Of a DNA stretch of 64,000 bases, positions 53,219 through 62,464 are shown piece by piece (within the stretch, counting starts at the first letter, position 1; every line of letters starts with the position of its first letter). The position numbers were made by a program, and so were the translations under genes. This DNA comes from Deltaproteobacteria bacterium (GTDB taxonomy: Bacteria; Desulfobacterota; Desulfovibrionia; Desulfovibrionales; Desulfovibrionaceae): contig JAITWK010000014.1 of the NCBI GenBank assembly GCA_031285295.1, positions 27,874 to 91,873 on the forward strand. Direction: 5' to 3'. The notes under the pieces are model-generated. The model worked only from the letters and a program-made list of their open reading frames with translations. It was not told the DNA's origin and did no database searches.

Positions 53219-54748
53219 ATGAGCGGCAAAAAAGGCAAAATATTAATTATTGATGACGAAGAAGGCATCCGCTTTTCCTTGCGCGGCATTCTTGAAGACG
53301 AAGGCTATCAGGCGCTGGAGGCCGAAAGCGGCGAAAGCGGTCTGGCCGTGCTGGAAAATGAGGAAATAGATCTGGTTTTCCTTGATATCTGGCTGCCCGG
53401 CATTGACGGGCAGCAGGTGCTGGAAACCATCAAGACCGCCAGGCCACAGTTGCCGGTGCTGATGATTTCCGGCCACGCCACCGTTGAGCACGCCGTGCAG
53501 GCCATCAAGAGCGGGGCGCATGATTTTATTGAAAAGCCGCTTTCACTGGATAAAGTGCTTATTTCCACTGCCCGCGCTCTGGAATTTCGCGAACTGCAAC
53601 GCGAAAACCTGGCCCTGCGTTCCAGCTTGCCGGAAAAACGCGAAGAAAGCATCCAGGGTGAATCACCGGCCATGAAAAATTTGCGCCGCCTCATGGATAT
53701 GGTGGCCCCTCTTGATACCTGGGTGCTCATCACCGGCGAGAACGGTACCGGTAAAGAAATGGCCTCCCGTTACATTCACGCACATAGCGGACGATCCGAT
53801 AAACCCCTGGTGGCCGTAAACTGTGCGGCCATTCCGGAAGAACTTATCGAGAGCGAGCTGTTCGGGCACGAAAAGGGCGCTTTTACCGGCGCGGAAAGTG
53901 CCAAGATCGGCAAGTTCGAGCTGGCCCATCAGGGCACGTTGTTTCTGGACGAAATTGGTGACATGAGCGTCAAAACTCAAGCCAAGATTCTGCGTATTCT
54001 TCAGGAGCAGAAATTCGAGCGCGTGGGCGGCAATCGGACCATCAAGGTTGACGTGCGCGTGGTGGCAGCTACCAACAAAAATCTGGAAGGGGCCATTGCC
54101 CGTGGCGAGTTCCGGCAGGATTTGTACTACCGCCTGCGCGTCTTCCCGCTGCACATGCCTCCGTTGCGCGAACGCGAGGACGACCTTTTAATCCTGCTTG
54201 ATTATTTCAACGAGCGCTTCCAGCAGGAGTACCGGCTGACCCCGATGCGTTTTGACGCTTCGGCCAGGGAAGCGTTGCTGGATTACAGCTGGCCGGGCAA
54301 CGTGCGCGAGTTGCGTAACTTTGCGGAGCGTATGCTGATCATGCACGGCGGCGGCGTGGTCACGGCGGACATGCTCCCGCCGGAAATACTGGACCCGAAA
54401 AACTGCAACCCGGCCCGCTCCGCTGGTGAACGTGGCGACAGGTTGGCGGCGGGTCTGACTAATGGCCTGGCTGGTGAAGCAGCGCTTGAAGCGGTGAACA
54501 GCCAGCATGGGCAACCCGGCAGCCCTGGTCAGGTAACGAGCCAGCCGGTCAGGCCCGGACAGGCGGCGGATTTGCCCGGCAAGTTACGCGCCAATGACTT
54601 CAAAGCCATGCGCAACGATTTTGAAGTCATGTATCTGGAGGTCAAGCTTAAGGAATTCGGCGGGAATATCAGCAAGCTGGCCGAAGCCATAGGCCTGGAG
54701 CGCAGTTATTTGCACCGCAAGCTCAAGGCTCTGAAGATCATTGATTGA
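53219..54748 (+). CDS. Sigma-54-dependent response regulator (NtrC/NtrX type)
   Basis: This 509-residue protein has a receiver at residues 6-120 with acceptor Asp in VFLDIWLPG, an AAA+ domain at about 145-385 (Walker A GENGTGKE, GAFTGA loop for sigma-54 contact, Walker B LFLDEIGDM, R-finger region), a long Gly/Gln-rich linker, and a Fis-type helix-turn-helix at the end (NISKLAEAIGLERSYLHRKLKALKI). It resembles NtrX. No kinase gene is adjacent. The ATG at 53219 has GGAG 5 nt upstream; an earlier in-frame ATG at 53195 lacks a site. It is divergent from the SulP gene and meets the next gene tail-to-tail with no gap. Confidence 0.93.
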   Translation: MSGKKGKILIIDDEEGIRFSLRGILEDEGYQALEAESGESGLAVLENEEIDLVFLDIWLPGIDGQQVLETIKTARPQLPVLMISGHATVEHAVQAIKSGAHDFIEKPLSLDKVLISTARALEFRELQRENLALRSSLPEKREESIQGESPAMKNLRRLMDMVAPLDTWVLITGENGTGKEMASRYIHAHSGRSDKPLVAVNCAAIPEELIESELFGHEKGAFTGAESAKIGKFELAHQGTLFLDEIGDMSVKTQAKILRILQEQKFERVGGNRTIKVDVRVVAATNKNLEGAIARGEFRQDLYYRLRVFPLHMPPLREREDDLLILLDYFNERFQQEYRLTPMRFDASAREALLDYSWPGNVRELRNFAERMLIMHGGGVVTADMLPPEILDPKNCNPARSAGERGDRLAAGLTNGLAGEAALEAVNSQHGQPGSPGQVTSQPVRPGQAADLPGKLRANDFKAMRNDFEVMYLEVKLKEFGGNISKLAEAIGLERSYLHRKLKALKIID

Positions 54749-55627
54749 TTATTTGGAGGCATCCTCCGAATCAAAAAATTCATCTACATAAGTGCCGATT
54801 CTGTCGGTAATGCTTTGCTGTTCCTGCCGGAGGCGTTCTTCTTCGGCTTCCTGGGCCAATCTGGCTTCTTCGGCCCGAATTTCTTCTGCCCGGCTCCAGC
54901 CGCGCATGATTTCGCCCATATCCTTGGCCATGGCTGCGGTTATGGCGTAAATGGGGTCGTCCGGCATTTTTGGCCGGGTGGAAAAAAGCATATAGTCATT
55001 GCTTTGCGGCCTGGCGATGGCCGCACCTTGGGCCATGGACCATACCAGAATGCCGGAACTTGTGTCATAGCCTTCCAGTTGCACGGATAGCGAACTGCCA
55101 GCTATGCTGGAGCCGGATAGAAAATGCGTCACATAGCCGCTGACCACCATATCGGCCCCTCTGGAGCGGGCCAGGGCCAGAGCGCGGCCAAGGCTGAAAG
55201 GACCGGCTTCGGGCGCGTATTCCATATATTCGAACACGCCCAGCGCAGCCCAGTTTTGCCAGAACATTTTGGTTATGCTGTAGCCGACGAGTTCGGAGTT
55301 ATCCATCTGCTGCGTTACCCGAAAAGGCACGAACAAAACCTTGACTCCGGAGGCCTCGCTTACCGGCTGCACATGCACCACCGGCGGATCGCGCAGAATT
55401 TCGTAATCAGTATAAACTACCGGCTGGCTGGCTATTTCGAAGCGCGTTTTCTCGCCGCTTCCGGCGCAACCTACCAGGTTTAGCAGCATGAACAGGCCGA
55501 TCAGCACTACGCCGGGCAGGGCCGCTGTGCGTATGCTTTGAGTAAGGGCGGCTTCGCGTCCCGTCCCGCCAGATCCGTCCGGCCTGGTTCCGGTTTTGCT
55601 GTTTTTTTGATTCCGGGCGTAGATCAT
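54749..55627 (-). CDS. Uncharacterised lipoprotein
   Basis: This 292-residue protein has an unusually long basic N-terminal region (36 residues) before the hydrophobic core and the lipobox LVGC with Cys54. The mature part has a mixed alpha/beta domain (about 65-230; VKVLFVPFRVTQQMDNSELVGYSITKMFWQNW, then GADMVVSGYVTHFLSG), reminiscent of outer-membrane proteins that build periplasmic lipoprotein complexes, and a charged coiled-coil tail. Function unknown. The ATG at 55627 has GGGAG at 5-nt spacing. Its stop abuts the stop of the NtrX-like gene, and its upstream region contains the long hairpin at 55756-55882. Confidence 0.8.
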   Translation of the reverse strand: MIYARNQKNSKTGTRPDGSGGTGREAALTQSIRTAALPGVVLIGLFMLLNLVGCAGSGEKTRFEIASQPVVYTDYEILRDPPVVHVQPVSEASGVKVLFVPFRVTQQMDNSELVGYSITKMFWQNWAALGVFEYMEYAPEAGPFSLGRALALARSRGADMVVSGYVTHFLSGSSIAGSSLSVQLEGYDTSSGILVWSMAQGAAIARPQSNDYMLFSTRPKMPDDPIYAITAAMAKDMGEIMRGWSRAEEIRAEEARLAQEAEEERLRQEQQSITDRIGTYVDEFFDSEDASK

Positions 55628-55755
55628 ATGTTCTCCCGCAAAATTATTCGGATTATTTTGCAATTGGATACTTTGCGTCAGCCAAAAATATGGCTATGAC
55701 AGTCCTGTCGGATCTATGTAAGCAAGATTGATGCCTGACAGTATATCTAGTCTTT

Positions 55756-55882
55756 GGTAGTGCCTCATTTTTCCGTCAGGCAAGGAAGATAAGTTTTTGC
55801 CGACGGGAGTGTACTCTTCTCGTACTCGACAGGAGGCAAAAACGAAATCTGACGCAGCATCACGGAAAAATGAGGCACTACC
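55756..55882. repeat. Long hairpin element, copy A (upstream of haem chemoreceptor)
   Basis: The outer arms 55756-55776 and 55862-55882 are perfect 21-bp complements. An inner 9-bp stem (55793-55801 with 55835-55843) carries a 33-nt apical core at 55802-55834 containing GTGTACTCTTCTCGTACTCG. The element ends 12 nt before the chemoreceptor ATG, so it would be in the 5' leader of that mRNA. Core homologous to copy B. Confidence 0.8.
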
Positions 55883-55894
55883 GCAGGAGAGGAT

Positions 55895-57982
55895 ATGGCC
55901 GGTTTCAAGCAAGCGATAGAGAAGTCTTTGGGCTTGCAGGCCCTGACGCTGATTTTCCTGCTTACCCTGTTGTTGCTGATTCTGGGCGCGGCCTGGGATA
56001 TTTACAGCGGCAGAAGCGAAGCGCTGCGCGATATGGAGCGCCGGGTTACGGAAGTTGGCGGCCTGTTGCGTCAGAGCATTGAAAAACCCTTGCGCCAGGG
56101 CGATGACCCCGGTACTGCGGCGCAATTTGATTCCCTGCGGCAGAATTTTCCGGGATCCGGCATATCCATCGCCGGCTTCAATGGAAAAATCACTTATTCC
56201 ACAAGGCCGGAGGAGATCCGTTCCGAGCTGGGGCGCATTTATCCGCCGGAGGTGCTTGAGGCCTGCCGCCTTGCCCTAGCCGGTCAGGCTCCGGAAGGCG
56301 GGATAATCAGCCACAACGGACGCCGCAAATTCATGCAGGTTACCACTATTGAGAACGAGCCCCGTTGTTACCACTGCCACGGCTGGAGCCAACCCGTGCT
56401 GGGTGCCATGCTGGTGCTGCATGATGTGGAAGAGGATCTGCAAGACCTTTTTATGGATAACCTGGGCCGGATCGGCGCGTCTGTTCTTTTGGCTGTATTG
56501 CTTTCCCTGCTGCTCTTTGCCTGCGTCTGGCGGCGCTTCATCCAGCCGGTTCTGGGGCTGGCTGACAGCTCGGCCGGGATCTTGGCCGGAAATTTCAATG
56601 TTGGTTTTACGGTTGGCGGCGAGGACGAGCTTGGCCGGTTATCCGGCAATATCGGCAGGATGCTGGGTAGCCTAAGGTTGCTCGGCTTTGCCCGGAGCGT
56701 GCTTGAGAACATGAGTGTGCCGGGCGTAATGTGCGACAGCCAGGGCCGGGTTTCGCTAATCAACGCGCATATGCTGGATTTGCTGGAGCTGGACGGCGAA
56801 ACCGGCGATTACCTCGGCCAGAACGTAGAAATTCTGCTTTACGGGCGTCATCTGTCTACCTCGGTGTTCAGCCGCATTTTGCTTGAACGGCAAAACAGCC
56901 TGTGCAGCCTGGAAGATCTGGTTACCAAAAGCGGCGGGTTCAAACGGGCGCGGCTGGACGCTTCGCTGGTGTATTCACCGGATGGGGAATTTTTAGGCGT
57001 TTTTGCCGCTATTTCCGATTTGACGGAAATCTGCCGCCGCGAGGCCGCTGTATTGGGGCAAAGCGCAGCTCTCAACCAGGCCGCCAAACAGGCTGAAGTC
57101 CTGCTGCGCGAGCTTGGCGAGTCCGCTTCCTTCCTGATCGGGCAACTCGGTCATACGCGCGAACAATCCGGCCACCAGCGGCAACTTTCGGATCACACGG
57201 CGCAGGCGTTGGGTGAAATGCAGTCCTGGTTGGGCGACCTGGCTGCCAGCGCCGCCCAGACCGCCGATCAGGCCGGAGAAACCAGACGCGGCGCGGCTGA
57301 GGGGACCGAACAGGCCCGGCACATGGTCATAAGCATGAAACAGATAGTGGAAGCCGGTTTGCAACTCAAGGAGCGGATGCGGGTTCTCGGTCAAAAAACC
57401 GACAATATCGTGCTGATTATGCAGACGGTTCAGGATATCGCCAATGAGAGCAATTTGCTGGCCCTGAACGCGGCGGTTGAAGCTGACAAAGCCGGTGAGG
57501 CCGGGCGCGGCTTTGTGCGGGTGGCTGGTGAATTGCGCAAGCTGGCGGAAAAAACCATGCAGGCCATTACCCAGGTGGGTAGTCAGGCGGCGGAAATTCA
57601 GAACGGAGTGCGCAGCGGCCTCGCGGCGGTGGAAAACACGGCTGAAAATGTGGATAACGGCGCGGGTATGGTACTGGAAGCCGAGGAGACGCTTTGCGCG
57701 ATTCTGGCTTCGGCCAAAGCGGGCGATTTGCTGGCACAGTCTCTGGCTACGGATGCGCGGGAACGCTTGAGCGCGGGTGAGCTTCTTAACCAATCCGCCG
57801 ATGAAAGCCGCGAACTGGCCGGGCGGATTCTGCTGGCCATGACGGCTTCGGAAGAAGCGGCGCAACGTTTTTTTGAGGTTCTTCGCCGCTTGGAAACTGT
57901 TTTGGCCACGCTGCCAGGGGAAACAGATTCCCAATCTGGGGGAGTGCTGGTCGAACTGTCTGAGGAAGGAGACCCTGAATGA
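55895..57982 (+). CDS. Haem-c-binding chemoreceptor (DcrA-like)
   Basis: The 695-residue receptor has TM1 at residues 13-35 and a periplasmic domain with the haem attachment motif C158-Y-H-C161-H162, in the DUF3365/Tll0287-like context EPRCYHCHGW. TM2 lies at about 192-212, followed by HAMP, a PAS-like domain (about 265-380) and a signalling hairpin. DcrA of Desulfovibrio uses such a haem to sense oxygen or redox potential. The hairpin tip is divergent: [25 protein letters not shown] instead of EAARAGE...FAVVADEVR, so contact with CheA/CheW may be altered. GGAGAGG precedes the ATG. Its stop overlaps the start of the cytochrome gene (ATGA). Confidence 0.92.
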   Translation: MAGFKQAIEKSLGLQALTLIFLLTLLLLILGAAWDIYSGRSEALRDMERRVTEVGGLLRQSIEKPLRQGDDPGTAAQFDSLRQNFPGSGISIAGFNGKITYSTRPEEIRSELGRIYPPEVLEACRLALAGQAPEGGIISHNGRRKFMQVTTIENEPRCYHCHGWSQPVLGAMLVLHDVEEDLQDLFMDNLGRIGASVLLAVLLSLLLFACVWRRFIQPVLGLADSSAGILAGNFNVGFTVGGEDELGRLSGNIGRMLGSLRLLGFARSVLENMSVPGVMCDSQGRVSLINAHMLDLLELDGETGDYLGQNVEILLYGRHLSTSVFSRILLERQNSLCSLEDLVTKSGGFKRARLDASLVYSPDGEFLGVFAAISDLTEICRREAAVLGQSAALNQAAKQAEVLLRELGESASFLIGQLGHTREQSGHQRQLSDHTAQALGEMQSWLGDLAASAAQTADQAGETRRGAAEGTEQARHMVISMKQIVEAGLQLKERMRVLGQKTDNIVLIMQTVQDIANESNLLALNAAVEADKAGEAGRGFVRVAGELRKLAEKTMQAITQVGSQAAEIQNGVRSGLAAVENTAENVDNGAGMVLEAEETLCAILASAKAGDLLAQSLATDARERLSAGELLNQSADESRELAGRILLAMTASEEAAQRFFEVLRRLETVLATLPGETDSQSGGVLVELSEEGDPE

Positions 57983-58440
57983 AACGGCGCGTTTTGTTTG
58001 CGGCGGTGTTTTTGACGGCAGGTCTGCTTGGGGTGGGGACTGACCGGGCTTGGGCGGCTGAAGCCTCTTTTGTGGGCAGCGCCGCCTGCGCTGCTTGTCA
58101 TGAAGATATTTATGCCCGCTTTCAGACTGATTCCAAAAAGGCGCACACCAGAGATAAAGTAGAGAAGATGCTGGACAAGCTTACGCCGGAGGAGCAGCAA
58201 ACCTGTTTTCAGTGCCATGCCACGGGCTACGGAAAACCAGGCGGCTTCATAAGCTACGCCCAAACCCCGGCCTTGGGCGATATTGGCTGTGAAAGCTGCC
58301 ACGGAGCTGGTTCACTGCATAGCGAAGGCGGCGATACCGAGCAAATCCGGCACAGGCCAAGCCCGGAACAATGCCTGACCTGCCATACCGCCGAGCGCAA
58401 CGGTGATTTCAAGCCGCTTTTATACGGTGGGACGCATTAA
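57979..58440 (+). CDS. Periplasmic tetrahaem cytochrome c
   Basis: This 153-residue protein has a signal peptide cut after WAA (near residue 26) and four C-x2-CH motifs: CAACH, CFQCH, CESCH and CLTCH. The arrangement resembles the cytochrome c554/c3-like domain. The last heme is in a short C-terminal segment. Haem would be attached in the periplasm by the cytochrome c maturation system. The 4-nt overlap with the haem chemoreceptor couples their translation, so the cytochrome probably passes electrons to, or shares a redox signal with, the receptor's haem; this is inference. Confidence 0.92.
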   Translation: MKRRVLFAAVFLTAGLLGVGTDRAWAAEASFVGSAACAACHEDIYARFQTDSKKAHTRDKVEKMLDKLTPEEQQTCFQCHATGYGKPGGFISYAQTPALGDIGCESCHGAGSLHSEGGDTEQIRHRPSPEQCLTCHTAERNGDFKPLLYGGTH

Positions 58441-58446
58441 ATGGCA

Positions 58447-58474
58447 AAGGGGACCGGCAAGCGCCGATCCCCTT
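58447..58474. terminator. Terminator between convergent genes
   Basis: AAGGGGACCGGC and GCCGATCCCCTT pair over 12 bp with one mismatch around an AAGC loop, between the cytochrome and the trmI stop. The T tail is poor. Confidence 0.65.
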
Positions 58475-58499
58475 CATTATAAGGTTGATGTTGTAAGGT

Positions 58500-59396
58500 T
58501 TAGGTAAACGGAGTTTCGTCCGACAAATCCTCATCCGATGCACTCAGGCCCAGGCGTTCGCGGCGGGCCGCTTCCTGCTTGCGTTCGCGCGTACCTTTGG
58601 GCTTGAGACGCTCAAATTCTTCGGAGCGCTCCTGCACATGGGCGAAGACCAGAAAGCCGGTATGGGCGATCATGCGATCTTCCGGGCGCAGGCGGTCGGC
58701 TATCGGCTTCCAGCGCCGGATCAGCAGTTCTTCTACTTCCACGTCGTCAAAGGGGCCGCGTTCCAGCCCACGCAGAAGCTGCCCGACCTGATCCACCGTA
58801 GGCAGCAAAAAGGCCAGTGGCGCACCGGGCTTTACGGCTCGTACCACCTGGTCCAGATATTCCCAGGGGGTGCGCACGTCCAGAAACAGGGCATCGGCAG
58901 CGCTTTCGCCGGATTGTTCAAAGCCTTCGGCGATATCGCGGTTGTACTGGGTGACGTTCTGCCCCACCCCGGCCCATTCCAGATTGCGGCGGCAAAGCTT
59001 GTAGAATTCTTCCCGCGCTTCGTAGGTATAAACCTGACCTCTTTCGCCGGAAAACCAGGAAAGGGCCATGGTCAGGCTGCCGGAGCCGGAACCGGCTTCG
59101 ATAACTCTGGTGCCGTTGCCTACGCCAAGGCGCATGCAGATATAGCTGATGTCCTTGGGGTAGATGATCTGAGTCTGCCTTTTGACGCCGCGCACCAGAT
59201 CGTAAAGGCCGGGCCGCTTGAGGCGGTAGGGCACGCCCTGGTGTGTAAGTACCTCGCTGCCGTATTCGGCCTGACGGATGCTCTCCGCGCTGATTACACC
59301 ATCGCCGCTGTGAATGTCCTGCCCCTCTTCCAGACGGCGCAGATAGCGCTTGCCTCTGGGGCTTGCCAGTATGAAAAGTTGTCCGTATTCAGGCAT
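58500..59396 (-). CDS. trmI: tRNA (adenine-58-N1)-methyltransferase
   Basis: This 298-residue TrmI-type enzyme methylates A58 in the T loop of tRNA with S-adenosylmethionine. The N-terminal domain has the GDGVISAESI and PGLYDLVRGVKRQTQIIYPKDISYI patterns, and the Rossmann part has motif I VIEAGSGSGSLTMAL, then YEAREEF and LFLDVRTPW, all family-typical. The C-terminal 40 residues are a charged extension. It lies downstream of rlpA on the same strand, separated by the long hairpin at 59431-59580. Confidence 0.92.
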   Translation of the reverse strand: MPEYGQLFILASPRGKRYLRRLEEGQDIHSGDGVISAESIRQAEYGSEVLTHQGVPYRLKRPGLYDLVRGVKRQTQIIYPKDISYICMRLGVGNGTRVIEAGSGSGSLTMALSWFSGERGQVYTYEAREEFYKLCRRNLEWAGVGQNVTQYNRDIAEGFEQSGESAADALFLDVRTPWEYLDQVVRAVKPGAPLAFLLPTVDQVGQLLRGLERGPFDDVEVEELLIRRWKPIADRLRPEDRMIAHTGFLVFAHVQERSEEFERLKPKGTRERKQEAARRERLGLSASDEDLSDETPFT

Positions 59397-59430
59397 TTTG
59401 AAAAAATCCTTACATAAATTTTAAATGTTC

Positions 59431-59580
59431 AGGAGCTGTTTCCAAATAAATAATTTTGTTCCAAGAGCAAGGAATCCGGTCTTTCTTGCGAAGGAAGTGT
59501 ACTCTTTTCGTACTCGACCGTAGCAAAAAAGACCGGATGACACAGATATTGGACAAAAGGATTATTTGGAAACAGCTCCT
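59431..59580. repeat. Long hairpin element, copy B (between rlpA and trmI)
   Basis: The outer arms 59431-59449 and 59562-59580 are perfect 19-bp complements; inner arms 59474-59489 and 59523-59538 pair over 15 of 16 bp. The 33-nt apical core at 59490-59522 contains GTGTACTCTTTTCGTACTCG. The arms share no sequence with copy A, but the core has the same length and most of its bases. The outer arm reaches the rlpA stop codon. Confidence 0.8.
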
Positions 59581-60433
59581 AATCAGCGATAATAAAACAC
59601 AGCGGATACTCGCCACGCAGCGAGTCAGCCGCGCGTTCCGAGCCGCTCAGATTGCTGTACGGGCCAACTTGCACACGCCACATATTCACGTGAGAGGAAT
59701 AGTAGGATCTGGCTTTAGTACCACGGTCGGCCAAAGCCTGCACCAGGCCAAGGGCGTTGTCTTCTTTGCTGAAAGCGCCGATCTGCACATAAAAACTGCC
59801 GCTCAGTTCACCCTTGGACAGGCCGCTTACCGCGCCGATGGTTTCGATACGCACCCTGGCCGTGCCGGGTCCCAGCATGTCGAGGCCGGATGCCGCGCTA
59901 CGGGTAAGATCGATGATGCGGTTTTCCACAAAGGGGCCGCGATCGTTGACGCGCACAGTGACGCTCTTGCCGTTTTCCAGACTGGTAACCTTGAGCATGG
60001 TACCGAAGGGCAGCAGTTTGTGGGCGGCAGTCATGCCATTCATGTCGTAACGCTCACCGTTGGCGGTCTGCTTGCCGTGAAAATCCGCGCCGTACCACGA
60101 GGCGATGCCCTCTTCGCTGTAACTGTCAACGCTGAGCATGGGGTAGTAGGTTTTGCCCAGCACGGTATAGGGAGTGGTGCCGCGTTGGCCGGTAGCCGTT
60201 GTGGGTTCGCCGCTGATGGGGGTGCCGCCCGCGCCAGTAGCAGAGCCGCTGGATCCAATAGCCGTGCCGCTACCGCCGATAGCTGTGCCGCTCGAATTGC
60301 CGGAATAGGCATCCTGCGATCCGCCTCGGTAGACACTGGACGAACCGGGGCCGTAAATTACTTTTTTCTCAAAGCAGCCCGGCAGTAACAGAATTGAAAA
60401 ACCAAGCGCCAGCAACAGAATTTTTTTGTTCAT
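59579..60433 (-). CDS. rlpA: RlpA-type septal lytic transglycosylase with SPOR domain
   Basis: This 284-residue lipoprotein has lipobox LPGC near residue 20, a Gly/Ser-rich linker with a GTAIG-like repeat, a double-psi beta-barrel RlpA domain (about 105-195: EGIASWYGADFHGKQTANGERYDMNGMTAAHKLLPFGTMLKV, VNDRGPF and a D in IIDLTRSAA) and a C-terminal SPOR domain (about 210-284). RlpA cleaves denuded glycan strands at the division septum. The ATG at 60433 (MNKKILL) is preferred to 60445. The stop codon is inside the arm of the downstream hairpin. Confidence 0.92.
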   Translation of the reverse strand: MNKKILLLALGFSILLLPGCFEKKVIYGPGSSSVYRGGSQDAYSGNSSGTAIGGSGTAIGSSGSATGAGGTPISGEPTTATGQRGTTPYTVLGKTYYPMLSVDSYSEEGIASWYGADFHGKQTANGERYDMNGMTAAHKLLPFGTMLKVTSLENGKSVTVRVNDRGPFVENRIIDLTRSAASGLDMLGPGTARVRIETIGAVSGLSKGELSGSFYVQIGAFSKEDNALGLVQALADRGTKARSYYSSHVNMWRVQVGPYSNLSGSERAADSLRGEYPLCFIIAD

Positions 60434-60581
60434 ACTCGACCCCATAATTGCATTTTCAAATGAATAATTTTGCTTTGCGAATATTACGCAAGTAAGGGGG
60501 AGTAAGCAAGATTAAAACTTGAGCGGTTTGTTCGCGTCCAGCGCAAACAAACCGCTCATAAACTGAAATTTAGAGGCAATG

Positions 60582-60977
60582 TTAGGCTCTGGCAGAAAGC
60601 GCCCTGTGCATTTCCTGCGAAAGCTGGCGTTTTTCGTGCGCTTCCTGGCTTACTTCAAATTGCACGGCGGTGCCGTAACAGGTGAAATATTTGCTGCCGT
60701 CCGGGTGGAAAGCCACATTTTCCTGGTAGCCGATAATGGCCTGGGCTCCCTGATTGACGGCGCGGGCCGCCATGCCGAAAAAGGCTTCCTCGGAGTCAAA
60801 ACCGCGACAGGCCACCAGACCCAGTACTTTACCCACTTTTCTTTCATCGTCCAGTTTATCCATGGTCGCTACAGGAAAGCGCCCGGAATTGAACAACTCC
60901 TTGACGCGATCCAGATTTTCGGTGCGCTTGGTGGGCTGTTTGGTTTGTTTGCCGCTGTTTCCGAGTAAAAAAAGCAT
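60582..60977 (-). CDS. YbjQ/UPF0145-like protein
   Basis: The 131-residue protein has a domain with the pattern VLGLVACRGFDSEEAFFGMAARAVNQGAQAIIGYQENVAFHPDGSKYFTCYGTAVQF, like the YbjQ (UPF0145, heavy-metal-binding-like) family that forms small oligomers of unknown function. GGAGG lies 5 nt before the ATG. The C terminus is charged helix. It is 148 nt upstream of rlpA on the same strand. Metal binding is suggested only by the family name, not by residues seen here. Confidence 0.65.
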   Translation of the reverse strand: MLFLLGNSGKQTKQPTKRTENLDRVKELFNSGRFPVATMDKLDDERKVGKVLGLVACRGFDSEEAFFGMAARAVNQGAQAIIGYQENVAFHPDGSKYFTCYGTAVQFEVSQEAHEKRQLSQEMHRALSARA

Positions 60978-61151
60978 GGTGTCCTCCTGAGATCTGGCTA
61001 AAAACTGTCTGCGGGCAGTTTGAACGCTGCCTGATTTTTTTTAAAACTGCGTTGGCAGTCAGGTTGTCAACTTACGCAATTGCTTATGCAAACAGCTTGC
61101 CAAAATACGCAAAGCCTAGCGCGGCAATAAATTCTATTTGCGTCCACCCAG

Positions 61152-61181
61152 TTGGCGGCCCGGAGGACAACGGGCCGCCAA
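61152..61181. terminator. Strong hairpin downstream of trpB
   Basis: An 11-bp GC-rich perfect stem (61152-61162 with 61171-61181) lies 50 nt after the trpB stop. The T run is on the wrong side for the trpB strand, so it may work as an RNA 3' end stabiliser or factor-dependent stop. Confidence 0.5.
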
Positions 61182-61231
61182 AAAACTGACTGGCAGAGTA
61201 AGCTCCACATAAATTCTACTGGCGGATACTT

Positions 61232-62461
61232 TTATTTGAGTAGCTTGGTAAGCTGCTCCATATCCTTGTCGCCGCGCCCGGACAGGCAGACCACGATGAT
61301 TTGATCCGGGTTCAGGGTCGGGGCCAGCTTGATGGCCTGGGCCAGAGCGTGTGAGGATTCCAGGGCCGGGATGATGCCCTCGTTGCGGCAGAGGGTCTGA
61401 AAAGCGTCCAAGGCATCCTGATCAGAGGCCGTTACATACGTGGCGCGTCCGCTATCCTTGAGGAAGCTGTGCTCGGGGCCGACGCCGGGGTAATCCAGAC
61501 CGGCGGAGATGGAATGCACCGGCGCGACTTCGCCGTTGTCATCCTGCAAAAAGTAGGAGTTGGAGCCGTGCAGCACGCCCGGCTTGCCGTAATTGAGGGT
61601 GGCCGCGTGTTCACCCAGGGCGTTACCGCGTCCGCCCGGCTCGACACCCACCAGCTTGACCTGGGTGTCCGCCGCAAAGGGATGAAAGAGACCGATGGCG
61701 TTTGATCCTCCGCCCACGCAGGCCAGGCAGTAGTCGGGCAGGCGTCCTTCGGCCTCCAGAATCTGACGGCGTGCTTCCTTGCCGATAACTGACTGGAAAT
61801 CGCGTACCATCAACGGGTAGGGATGTGGGCCGACCGCCGAGCCGATAACATAGAAAATTTCCGGATCCGCCACCCAGGCTTCCAGAGCCGCATCCACAGC
61901 TTCCTTCAGTCCGGCGTTGCCCCGGTTTACCGCGACAACTTCCGCGCCCAGCATACGCATGCGTTCCACATTGAGGTACTGGCGTTCCACATCCAGGCTG
62001 CCCATATACACGGTACAGCTCATGCCGAACAGGGCGGCGGTGGCAGCCGTGGCCACGCCGTGCTGCCCGGCCCCGGTTTCGGCGATCAGCTTGTGTTTGC
62101 CCATGCGTTTGGCCAGCAGGGCCTGCCCAACTGTATTGTTAACCTTATGCGCTCCCAGGTGGTTGAGGTCTTCGCGCTTGAGATAAATTTTGGCCCCGCC
62201 CAATTTGCGGCTGAGATTTGCGGCGTAAAAGAGCGGACTTTCACGTCCAACGAAGTTTTTAAGGTAATAATTCAGTTCAGTCTGAAAATCAGGATCCTGG
62301 CTGTAACGGGCGTAAGCTTCGGCAATGCTTTCGACCGTCTGTGCCAATTCCGGCGGTACATGACTGCCGCCGTAAGAGCCGAAAAAGCCGTTTTTTTGAC
62401 TTGCGGTCTGAGCCTGAGTTTGATCCGGGGTCTGCTTGCTGGTCTGGGCGGGGGTATTCAT
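61232..62461 (-). CDS. trpB: Tryptophan synthase beta chain
   Basis: The 409-residue enzyme joins indole and serine to tryptophan, with PLP bound to the lysine in LGAHKVNN. Seen also are [38 protein letters not shown] and the closing SGRGDKD. The N terminus carries an extra Gln/Thr-rich 25 residues. It stands alone, without trpA next to it, behind a complete attenuator (62519-62665) and a hairpin that covers its ribosome-binding site, so it is controlled by tryptophan availability. Confidence 0.97.
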   Translation of the reverse strand: MNTPAQTSKQTPDQTQAQTASQKNGFFGSYGGSHVPPELAQTVESIAEAYARYSQDPDFQTELNYYLKNFVGRESPLFYAANLSRKLGGAKIYLKREDLNHLGAHKVNNTVGQALLAKRMGKHKLIAETGAGQHGVATAATAALFGMSCTVYMGSLDVERQYLNVERMRMLGAEVVAVNRGNAGLKEAVDAALEAWVADPEIFYVIGSAVGPHPYPLMVRDFQSVIGKEARRQILEAEGRLPDYCLACVGGGSNAIGLFHPFAADTQVKLVGVEPGGRGNALGEHAATLNYGKPGVLHGSNSYFLQDDNGEVAPVHSISAGLDYPGVGPEHSFLKDSGRATYVTASDQDALDAFQTLCRNEGIIPALESSHALAQAIKLAPTLNPDQIIVVCLSGRGDKDMEQLTKLLK

Positions 62462-62464
62462 TTT

